From Saprospiraceae bacterium (GTDB taxonomy: Bacteria; Bacteroidota; Bacteroidia; Chitinophagales; Saprospiraceae): DNA of 64,000 bases. The stretch's first letter is position 1. Every line of letters starts with the position of its first letter. The translations under genes were made by a program, and so were the position numbers. This document shows, one piece after another, positions 1-7,505 of the stretch. The DNA lies in the NCBI GenBank assembly GCA_020631355.1, contig JAHDHL010000014.1:1-64000 (forward strand), written 5' to 3'. Below the pieces are notes generated by a model. It was given only the letters and a program-made list of their open reading frames with translations. It did not search any database and was not told the origin of the DNA.

Positions 1-522
1 AAAATCATGTACTCACTCGGTTGTTCCAATGAATGGCAGGAAATCTGGTCCGATAGTGGTGCATCACTTGCAACTGCTTCCCCAAGTACATCCCTATATT
101 TACCGAATCCCCAGTCTGACTGGGAAAATAAGATGATGGGCATCAATACGGAAGGATTCAACTTCATCCGGATTGCATTCGTCAATATTTCAGGTAGGGG
201 TAACAATCTTTTCTTGGATAATATCAATATTCAAGGCTCGATGTCCATTGTATCCAATGAAAATATCAGCTCTTTGGATTATTTGAATATATCACCTAAT
301 CCAAGTAAGGGATGGCTGAATTTGGATATCTCCTTTAGTCAGATAGAGGATTATTCGATAGTCATCCATGATGCGGTAGGTAGAATGTCTTATTCTCAAA
401 ATCATTCAGGAAATCGTTTGAATGAAAGTATGGACATATCTCAACTGTCCAATGGCGTGTATTTCATTAGCATTATCTCTGGAAATGAGTCCATAACCAG
501 AAAATTCATACTAGCCCAATAA
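1..522 (+). CDS. M43-type secreted metalloprotease paralogue, C-terminal part only (5' end outside window)
   Basis: The reading frame is open from base 1, so the ATG at 7 is an internal methionine and the gene begins before the window. The visible 173 residues match the last quarter of the next five proteins: the end of the jelly-roll module (RIAFVNISGRGNNLFLDNIN) and a type A T9SS sorting domain beginning near ISPNPSKGW and ending in a basic, hydrophobic strand (ITRKFILAQ). The product is therefore most likely a secreted protease cleaved or anchored at the outer membrane by the type IX system. The catalytic domain is not visible, so protease identity is inferred from the paralogues. The next gene starts 26 bases downstream with no hairpin between them, so the two are probably cotranscribed. 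Confidence 0.85.
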   Translation, partial: KIMYSLGCSNEWQEIWSDSGASLATASPSTSLYLPNPQSDWENKMMGINTEGFNFIRIAFVNISGRGNNLFLDNINIQGSMSIVSNENISSLDYLNISPNPSKGWLNLDISFSQIEDYSIVIHDAVGRMSYSQNHSGNRLNESMDISQLSNGVYFISIISGNESITRKFILAQ

Positions 523-548
523 ACGAATTCAATCAACACAGAAAATAA

Positions 549-2741
549 ATGACCATGCGGATATTTTACTTCCTCACTTTCCTTACAATTATCCTCTGCA
601 CGGAGTTGGCATCAGGGCAACATGTACAACGTTGTCATGCAACTGAGATTCATGATGAAACATACGTTCAAGACGCGGATTACAGGCATTGGTATGATAC
701 GAGAATGGTAGAATTAGATGCTATCAGAACATCTACAGTGAATAATGCTGAGCGATTTGATTGTATCAATCCGATACTTATTCCTGTAGCAGTTCATTAC
801 GAGGGTGTGACAAATCAATCCATGTCTTGCTTGACCAATCTGGCTTTAGCCCAATTGGAAGTGATGAATGAAGCATTCTCTGCCTCTAATCCTGATATTT
901 CTGCATTCAATGCTGTCGTGGATCAGACGGAGATGACCATAGATCAGTTGGCGCAAGAGGGAGCTTGTATAGAGTTTTGTTTGGCCGATGCGGATCATCC
1001 TGCGGGATTCGGACTGAATGATGGTGATTATGCCATCACAATCAATGAGGATTATGTAGCTAATAATAACTTCCCCAATTTCACTAATGGAATATGGGCG
1101 GGGTATCTGAATATTTTCGTAACTGAAGGTACTGGAGTATTGGGTTATTCCCCATTATATGGTAATGCCAATGGTTCAGGAATTGTTATAGAGGCTTGTG
1201 TTTTTGGCACAACTTCTACTGCATGTGGTAATGGAATTGGTCCGGATGGGAACTGCCTGTTTTCACAGTATAACACAGGTAGAACATCTGTTCATGAAGC
1301 AGGACACTATTTGGGATTGAATCACCTCTGGGGCCCAGGAAATCAGGGTACAGGAAGTTGTAGCACAGATGATGGACTACCTGATACACCTAACTCTGAA
1401 TCAGAGAATTTTGGTTGCCCTATCATTGGTTCTTCTTCTTGTGGTTCAGCTGACATGTTCATGAATTATATGGATTATGCCAATGACGAGTGCATGTACA
1501 TGTTCTCTGAGATGCAGGCACAATTGATGTATAATTCTGCAAGCTCCATTTGGAATACACAATCGGTCAAGTGTAGTAGTTCGATAACTATCAATGATGC
1601 ATCCATCGCTAATATTGTATTCCCAGCTAATAACTCTTGTGGGTCTTCGGTTGCACCTATAGTACTGTTGAGGAATGCGGGTGCGAATACATTGACGAAT
1701 GTTGAAATCAATTATAGTGCAGGAGCCGCAGGATCCAATACGTTCAACTGGACAGGTAGCTTGCAACAGAACGAATTTGAGACCCTTACATTGCCATCAA
1801 TTGCTATTCCGAGTACGAATTATACCTTAGTGGTTTCGACTGCCAATCCAAATGGCATGGCGGATGAGAATCCTACTAATGATTCAAAATCTGAACCACT
1901 TGCAGTGCTTGAGGGTGTGGGTTTGCCATTCACAGAGGATGTGGAGGATTTCTCACAGCCATTCCCTGCCCAAGGAATCATCATAGACAATATTGATAAT
2001 GATAATTTCACATGGGATAGGAGACCAGGAGCTTCAGCATATGGGAATGGGGTTTATTCCATTTATTTCAATAATTTCGATGCGACAAGTGGTGTAGGAA
2101 ATGAAGATTGGTTCATTCTTCCTGAAACAGATGCTTCTGGCTTCAATTCAGTTAATTTATCCTTTGACTTGGCTTATGCTTATTTTTCAAGTGGAACGGA
2201 TATCAGGGAAGACCAACTGAAAATCATGTATTCTTTGGGTTGTACGGATACTTGGCAAGAAGCTTGGTTGGATGGTGGAACATCACTCGCTACAACTTCT
2301 CCTAGTGCATCATTCTATTTACCTAATGCCCAGAATGACTGGGTAAACAAAACAATCGGAATCAATACGGATGGCTTTGATTTTATTAGGATTGCATTCG
2401 TCAATATTTCAGGTAATGGCAATAATCTTTATATGGATAATATCAATATCCAAGGATCTACTGCTATCGTCTCCAACAACGAAATCGAATCCCTGTCCAA
2501 GTTTGACATATCACCGAATCCATCACAAGGATACCTGAATGTGAATGTGGAATTTAAGCAACACAAGGAATTCGAAATCCTGATTCATGATATCATGGGT
2601 AGACAATTGTATTTCAGAAAACAAACTGCTGCCATATCCAATGAGCAATTGGATTTGAACGAGTTTGCGAATGGAGTGTATATGATTAGTATTCGCTCCG
2701 GTAATCAGATAATAACGGAGAAGTTTATATTGAATAAGTAA
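549..2741 (+). CDS. Secreted M43-type zinc metalloprotease with T9SS sorting domain (array copy A)
   Basis: The protein is a 730-residue secreted metalloprotease of the pappalysin/cytophagalysin (M43) type. It starts with a signal peptide ending near residue 23. The catalytic domain holds the zinc motif HEAGHYLGLNH at 249-259 and the Met-turn MNYMDY at 305-310. An Ig-like/CARDB-like module follows (about 350-450), then a jelly-roll module of the 'choice-of-anchor' type (about 458-635, ending in MDNINIQGS) and a type A T9SS sorting domain (about 650-730). A second ATG two codons downstream (555) is an equally good start. The final 200 or so bases are identical to those of the next copy. It lies in a co-directional array of paralogues, and substrate specificity cannot be read from the sequence. 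Confidence 0.9.
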   Translation: MTMRIFYFLTFLTIILCTELASGQHVQRCHATEIHDETYVQDADYRHWYDTRMVELDAIRTSTVNNAERFDCINPILIPVAVHYEGVTNQSMSCLTNLALAQLEVMNEAFSASNPDISAFNAVVDQTEMTIDQLAQEGACIEFCLADADHPAGFGLNDGDYAITINEDYVANNNFPNFTNGIWAGYLNIFVTEGTGVLGYSPLYGNANGSGIVIEACVFGTTSTACGNGIGPDGNCLFSQYNTGRTSVHEAGHYLGLNHLWGPGNQGTGSCSTDDGLPDTPNSESENFGCPIIGSSSCGSADMFMNYMDYANDECMYMFSEMQAQLMYNSASSIWNTQSVKCSSSITINDASIANIVFPANNSCGSSVAPIVLLRNAGANTLTNVEINYSAGAAGSNTFNWTGSLQQNEFETLTLPSIAIPSTNYTLVVSTANPNGMADENPTNDSKSEPLAVLEGVGLPFTEDVEDFSQPFPAQGIIIDNIDNDNFTWDRRPGASAYGNGVYSIYFNNFDATSGVGNEDWFILPETDASGFNSVNLSFDLAYAYFSSGTDIREDQLKIMYSLGCTDTWQEAWLDGGTSLATTSPSASFYLPNAQNDWVNKTIGINTDGFDFIRIAFVNISGNGNNLYMDNINIQGSTAIVSNNEIESLSKFDISPNPSQGYLNVNVEFKQHKEFEILIHDIMGRQLYFRKQTAAISNEQLDLNEFANGVYMISIRSGNQIITEKFILNK
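2517..2733 (+). repeat. 217-bp identical tract, copy 1 (partner 4851-5067)
   Basis: These 217 bases encode most of the sorting domain of array copy A and match 4851-5067 in copy B base for base, including third codon positions. The flanking DNA differs: CCG versus CCT just upstream, and AAT versus AGT just before the stop. Upstream the two genes are only moderately similar. This pattern fits recent gene conversion. Confidence 0.93.
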
Positions 2742-2811
2742 GATGTCTTAATTTTGGAAACAAGTGTTTAGACAGCTAACTATTTTAATATAAAATATAT
2801 CTTATAATCAT

Positions 2812-2843
2812 AACAGCCTATATTTGTAGAAGTATAGGTTGTT
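2812..2843 (+). terminator. Intergenic hairpin, family member 1
   Basis: The arms AACAGCCTATA and TATAGGTTGTT pair over 11 bases with one G-T wobble, then TTTTGATTT follows. It lies between array copies A and B and probably ends transcription of A. The left arm also carries TATATTTG (2819-2826), which matches the Bacteroidota -7 promoter box, so the element may instead serve copy B. Related hairpins lie at 5120 and 7428. Confidence 0.6.
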
Positions 2844-2873
2844 TTGATTTCTGTTGACGACAAAAATATACCC

Positions 2874-5075
2874 ATGAATAACAACAGCACCATAAGTACA
2901 ATAGTATTTTTAATTCTCATTTTGGTTTCATGGCGACCATTGAATGCACAGTCACCTTGTTATACAGATGAGCTTCACCAAGAACGGTACGATATTAACC
3001 CAGAATATCGCCATGATTTTGATGTTAGGATGCAAAAAAGGAGGTCGCTACTTGAATCGACTCAGAATCAGGATAGATTCTTTTGCGTGGATCCTATTAT
3101 CGTTCCCGTTGCCGTACATTATAATGGGGTTACGAGCCAATCACTGAGTTGTCTAACCGATTTGGCTCTTTCCCAGATAGAGTTATTAAACAAGGATTTC
3201 TCTGCCACTAATGATGAAATTTCAAATTTCACAAATGATATTTTTGGTACAGATATAGAACCATCATTTTTGGCTGCAGAAGGAGCATGTATCCAATTTT
3301 GCTTGGCTGATGCTGATCATCCACCTCAATCTGGTCTTGCCGAGGGGGATTATGCTATTACCGTTAATGCGGATTATATAGCGGATGGATCATATCTATA
3401 TTCCGATCCCATGTGGGCTGGTTACATGAACATCGTTGTACCCAATGATTTATTTGATGTTTATGGTTTTACAGAAATATTATTACCAGCGGATGGTAGT
3501 ACCATAGTGGTCAGTAGTTGTGTATGGGGAAGTGGTGATATTGAATGCGGTGATGGATTCGGTTCGGGTGAAAGTCCGTTTGGAAATTGTTTTTATACTC
3601 CTCCAGATTACACTTATGGAAAAACGACCACGCATGAAATCGGCCATTTTTTAGGACTTCATCATACTTGGGCTTCAGAATTTGGTGCTGGTTGCAATTA
3701 TGACGATGGTTTTACGGACACACCTGATACGGACTCTCCTGCATTCCAGTGTCCGATAAATGACGCATCCTGTGGCAGTGATGACATGTATATGAATTTT
3801 ATGGATTACGCAGATGACGAATGCCGTTATATGTTCTCGGAACAACAGGCTACTTTCATGTATAACAGGGCAAGTGAAATATGGAGTACGACGACTACAA
3901 AATGTAGTAGTACATTTACTGTGAATGATGCGAGTATACAAGATATTCTATTTCCGGTCAATACTGTATGTGGTTCGACTGTCGCACCTATAATCAGGCT
4001 GAAAAATGAAGGTTCTGCTGATTTGATTTCTGCTGATATACAATACGAGGTAATTGGCGGAGGTTCTGGAATGTTCTCATGGTCTGGTAACTTATCAGAG
4101 AATGAGAGTGAAGTCGTTTCGCTACCTCCTGTTGCTAGTTTAATGAATGATTTTACACTATCCATCCAAACTGTTAATCCGAATGGAGTGCAGGATGAGA
4201 ATGTGTTGAATGATATTATTGAAAAGAATCTCGTGGTAGTCGAGGGTGTAAATTTACCTTTCACTGAGGATGTGGAGGATTTCTCCCAACCATTTCCTGC
4301 TCAGGGTATCACTATATTCAGTGAGGTGAATGATGGTTTCGAATGGGAAAAGAAAATAGGCGTTTCTGGTTACGGTAATGGTGTGTATTCTATTCTATTT
4401 GATAATTTTTCTGTAGGAAATCCTAATCTTGGTAATAGTGATTGGTTTATCTTGCCTGAAATGGATATAACAGGTTTTAATTCAGCAAAGCTGAATTTTG
4501 ATTTGGCTTACACTTATTATGAGAGTGGTTCCCAAGTGCGTAGTGATGAGTTGAGGATTATGTATGCCTTGGGATGTTCCGGTGATTGGCAGGAAATCTG
4601 GTCAGCTAATGGAACAGATTTGGCAACAGCTTCACCAAGGGCAACCATTTATCAGCCTGAGAGTAGCAGCGATTGGGTATCCCAAGAGATAGGAATCAAT
4701 ACCGATGGTTCAGATTATGTAAGGATTGCTTTCGTGAATATTACTGGAAAAGGAAATTCACTTTATTTGGACAACATAAATGTCGAAGGTTCCATGAATA
4801 TCGTTTCCACCAATGAAATTGAATCCTTGTCCAAATTCGATATTGCACCTAATCCATCACAAGGATACCTGAATGTGAATGTGGAATTTAAGCAACACAA
4901 GGAATTCGAAATCCTGATTCATGATATCATGGGTAGACAATTGTATTTCAGAAAACAAACTGCTGCCATATCCAATGAGCAATTGGATTTGAACGAGTTT
5001 GCGAATGGAGTGTATATGATTAGTATTCGCTCCGGTAATCAGATAATAACGGAGAAGTTTATATTGAGTAAGTAA
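2874..5075 (+). CDS. Secreted M43-type zinc metalloprotease with T9SS sorting domain (array copy B)
   Basis: This is a paralogue of its neighbours, with a signal peptide, the zinc motif HEIGHFLGLHH starting at residue 254, and a Met-turn of the form MNFMDY. The same Ig-like module, jelly-roll module (beginning LPFTEDVEDF) and type A T9SS domain follow. I chose the ATG at 2874 because it gives MNNNSTIS, matching the start of copy C (MNNNITL), and begins directly before the signal peptide. The frame stays open upstream to a TTG at 2844, which would add ten residues without signal-peptide character. Copy B resembles copies C and D more than A over its catalytic half, yet its sorting domain is identical to that of A. 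Confidence 0.9.
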   Translation: MNNNSTISTIVFLILILVSWRPLNAQSPCYTDELHQERYDINPEYRHDFDVRMQKRRSLLESTQNQDRFFCVDPIIVPVAVHYNGVTSQSLSCLTDLALSQIELLNKDFSATNDEISNFTNDIFGTDIEPSFLAAEGACIQFCLADADHPPQSGLAEGDYAITVNADYIADGSYLYSDPMWAGYMNIVVPNDLFDVYGFTEILLPADGSTIVVSSCVWGSGDIECGDGFGSGESPFGNCFYTPPDYTYGKTTTHEIGHFLGLHHTWASEFGAGCNYDDGFTDTPDTDSPAFQCPINDASCGSDDMYMNFMDYADDECRYMFSEQQATFMYNRASEIWSTTTTKCSSTFTVNDASIQDILFPVNTVCGSTVAPIIRLKNEGSADLISADIQYEVIGGGSGMFSWSGNLSENESEVVSLPPVASLMNDFTLSIQTVNPNGVQDENVLNDIIEKNLVVVEGVNLPFTEDVEDFSQPFPAQGITIFSEVNDGFEWEKKIGVSGYGNGVYSILFDNFSVGNPNLGNSDWFILPEMDITGFNSAKLNFDLAYTYYESGSQVRSDELRIMYALGCSGDWQEIWSANGTDLATASPRATIYQPESSSDWVSQEIGINTDGSDYVRIAFVNITGKGNSLYLDNINVEGSMNIVSTNEIESLSKFDIAPNPSQGYLNVNVEFKQHKEFEILIHDIMGRQLYFRKQTAAISNEQLDLNEFANGVYMISIRSGNQIITEKFILSK
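4851..5067 (+). repeat. 217-bp identical tract, copy 2 (partner 2517-2733)
   Basis: This is the copy B side of the identical 217-base tract shared with copy A. It covers codons from the conserved Asn-Pro-Ser of the sorting domain to three codons before the stop. Confidence 0.93.
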
Positions 5076-5119
5076 GGGTTTTCCTGAACTCATTTCTCTT
5101 AGTACTTACATTTATGATG

Positions 5120-5154
5120 AAAACACCCTATATTGCGAAAATATAGGGTGTTTT
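5120..5154 (+). terminator. Intergenic hairpin, family member 2
   Basis: A perfect 15-bp stem (AAAACACCCTATATT with AATATAGGGTGTTTT) encloses a five-base loop and ends in TTTTGTATTA. It lies between array copies B and C and shares the core ACACCCTATA/TATAGGGTGT with the hairpins at 2812 and 7428. It fits an intrinsic terminator with a short U tract. Confidence 0.7.
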
Positions 5155-5199
5155 GTATTAAAAGTACATTAGACCATCATACCATAATTTAAATATCCC

Positions 5200-7383
5200 A
5201 TGAACAACAACATTACCCTTTGGGGAATCCTCTTATTATTACTAATTCCTTTCTTTCCTCTAAGTTCTCAAATACCTTGCGGAACTTCACAACATCATGC
5301 TGAATTATACAGCAGTGATCCCAATTATCGTCATGATTTTGATGTCAGGATGCAACATAGGAACACACTCCTAGAAAATGCACTCAGTCAGGACAGGTTA
5401 TTTTGTGCCAATCCAATAATAGTACCTGTGGCGGTTCATTATAGAGGTGTTACTGGGCAATCCCTGAACTGTTTGACTGATCTGGCCCTATTTCAGATTG
5501 ACGAATTGAACAAGGAATTTTCTGCTACGAATGATGAGATTTCCAATTTTAGCAGTGATATCGCAAACACGGATATTAGTCCTACATCACTTGCAGCAGA
5601 GGGTACATGTATCCAGTTCTGTTTAGCTGATGCGGATCATCCACCTGGATCGGGTTTAACTGATGGGGAATTTGCCATTACCATCAATGCCGGGTATACC
5701 TATTTTTTTACTGATCCTATGTGGGCAGGATATATGAATATTGTCGTTGCCAGTGATTTACTAGAATTTAATGGTTATGCGGAGATTATGGATTCTGCCG
5801 ATGGTAGTTCGGTTGTAGTAAGCAGTTGCGTCTGGGGCAGGGGTGATGTCGAATGCGGAGGTAGTTTCGGGTCAGGTACTAGTCCATTTGGAGAATGTCA
5901 ATATATTCCACCCAGCCATACCACCAGTAAGACTACAACTCATGAAATAGGCCACTTTCTTGGATTATTCCATATTTGGGAATCAGCAAATGGTTCCGGT
6001 TGTGATAACGATGACGGATTTTCAGACACTCCTGACGCTGGTTTTCCATCCTACGGCTGTCCTCTAATGAGTGAAGCTTGTGGTAGTAATAACATGTTCA
6101 TGAATTATATGGATTATTCCTTTGATGAATGTCGCTACATGTTCTCGGAACAACAAGCAATATTCCTTAACAGTAGGGCAAGTGAGTTTTGGGGCACTAC
6201 GAGTACCAAGTGTAGTGGCACTTTTTCTGAGAATGATGCGAGTATTCAGGAAATCGTATTTCCTGTGAATTCAACATGTGGGACAAGTGTCGCCCCAATT
6301 ATCCGATTAGAGAATGCGGGGTCCTTGGTATTGTCATCTGTGGATATCTCTTATTCTGTGGTAGGTGGCGGAAGCGGTATGTATACATGGTCTGGTAGCT
6401 TACCTGCAGGACAATCAACCATTGTTAATTTGCCTGCTATTGCCAGTACGGGTAACGATTTTACATTAATCATACAAACATCAAGTCCTAATGGAACTAG
6501 TGATGATTACATCTATAATGATGATATAGAAACGGATATCACAATTATTGAGGGAATAGAAACACCATTTTATGAAGATCTCGAAGATTTCAATCAACCC
6601 TTTCCAGCTCAGGGAGCAACCATTTTTAGTACAGTAGATGATGATTATGATTGGGAAAAGAAAATAGGTGTCTCAAGTTATGATAACGGTTTTTACAGTA
6701 TTCATTTTAATAATTTTAGTGTAGGTAACTCAAGTATAGGTAATGATGATTGGTTCTTATTTCCAGAAATGGATATAACAGGATACAATTCTGTAAACCT
6801 TTCATTCGATATGGCTTATACTTATTATATGAGTGGGTCGCAAACGCGCAGTGACGAATTCAAGGTCATGTATTCATTAGGTTGTTCGAATGAATGGCAG
6901 GAGGTCTGGTATGCCAATGGAACTGATTGGGCTACGGCTCCTCCTAGTAGTTCCATCTATCAGCCAAGTGGAGAAAATGACTGGGTTACCAAAGATTTCG
7001 CAATCAATACGAATGGTTCCGATTTTATAAGGATTGCCTTTGTGAACATTACAGGAAAAGGAAATTCCCTTTACTTGGATAACATCAACATCCAAGGTTC
7101 GACAGCTATAGTCTCCACCAATGAAATCGAATCCTTGTCCCAATTCGATATATCACCGAATCCATCACAAGGATACTTGAATGTGAACGTAGAATTCGAA
7201 CAAAACAAACAGTTCGAAATCCTGATACATGATGTGATGGGTAGGGAATTGTATTACAGAAAACAAATTGCTGCCATATCCAATGAGCAGTTGGATTTGA
7301 GTACATTCTCGAATGGTGTTTATCTGATAAGTATCCGAAGTGGTAATCAGATCGTTACGGAGAAAATTGTTCTGAATAAGTAA
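5200..7383 (+). CDS. Secreted M43-type zinc metalloprotease with T9SS sorting domain (array copy C)
   Basis: This 727-residue paralogue begins with a hydrophobic signal peptide (LWGILLLLLIPFFPL) and a cleavage site near residue 24. It has the zinc motif HEIGHFLGLFH from residue 248 and a Met-turn MNYMDY. Next come the Ig-like module, the jelly-roll module and a type A sorting domain ending in VTEKIVLNK. The third zinc ligand of the HExxHxxGxxH motif is intact although the residue before it is Phe rather than Asn. The last 330 bases up to and including the stop codon are identical to copy D. It is flanked on both sides by related hairpins, so it may be transcribed on its own. Confidence 0.9.
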   Translation: MNNNITLWGILLLLLIPFFPLSSQIPCGTSQHHAELYSSDPNYRHDFDVRMQHRNTLLENALSQDRLFCANPIIVPVAVHYRGVTGQSLNCLTDLALFQIDELNKEFSATNDEISNFSSDIANTDISPTSLAAEGTCIQFCLADADHPPGSGLTDGEFAITINAGYTYFFTDPMWAGYMNIVVASDLLEFNGYAEIMDSADGSSVVVSSCVWGRGDVECGGSFGSGTSPFGECQYIPPSHTTSKTTTHEIGHFLGLFHIWESANGSGCDNDDGFSDTPDAGFPSYGCPLMSEACGSNNMFMNYMDYSFDECRYMFSEQQAIFLNSRASEFWGTTSTKCSGTFSENDASIQEIVFPVNSTCGTSVAPIIRLENAGSLVLSSVDISYSVVGGGSGMYTWSGSLPAGQSTIVNLPAIASTGNDFTLIIQTSSPNGTSDDYIYNDDIETDITIIEGIETPFYEDLEDFNQPFPAQGATIFSTVDDDYDWEKKIGVSSYDNGFYSIHFNNFSVGNSSIGNDDWFLFPEMDITGYNSVNLSFDMAYTYYMSGSQTRSDEFKVMYSLGCSNEWQEVWYANGTDWATAPPSSSIYQPSGENDWVTKDFAINTNGSDFIRIAFVNITGKGNSLYLDNINIQGSTAIVSTNEIESLSQFDISPNPSQGYLNVNVEFEQNKQFEILIHDVMGRELYYRKQIAAISNEQLDLSTFSNGVYLISIRSGNQIVTEKIVLNK
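7054..7383 (+). repeat. 330-bp identical tract, copy 1 (partner 9378-9707)
   Basis: The last 330 bases of array copy C, through its stop codon, match the last 330 bases of copy D exactly. Identity begins within the Gly-Lys-Gly-Asn turn of the jelly-roll module and stops at the base after the stop codon. The genes diverge upstream and downstream, as expected from gene conversion. Confidence 0.93.
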
Positions 7384-7427
7384 TCAATATTGAAATTCCT
7401 GATAAGGAAACACTCATGTTTTTAATT

Positions 7428-7460
7428 AGAACACTCTATACTTAAAGTATAGGGTGTTCT
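7428..7460 (+). terminator. Intergenic hairpin, family member 3
   Basis: The arms AGAACACTCTATA and TATAGGGTGTTCT pair over 13 bases with one wobble and a short loop. It lies between copies C and D and shares its core with the hairpins at 2812 and 5120. No long U tract follows, so termination is likely but not certain. Confidence 0.6.
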
Positions 7461-7505
7461 AAGTTTCAGGATTACCATTCAGTTCTAAAATAATAAAATG
7501 TATCC

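Noticed and set aside
1446-1766. Antisense frames within the protease genes (also 3827-4264, 6877-7306, 9430-9630)
   Set aside because: They overlap well-supported coding regions, have no recognisable product, and two of them are identical only because they lie in the gene-converted tract.
2844-2873. TTG start extending array copy B by ten residues
   Set aside because: The extra residues lie before the signal peptide, overlap the end of the hairpin, and are absent from the aligned start of copy C.
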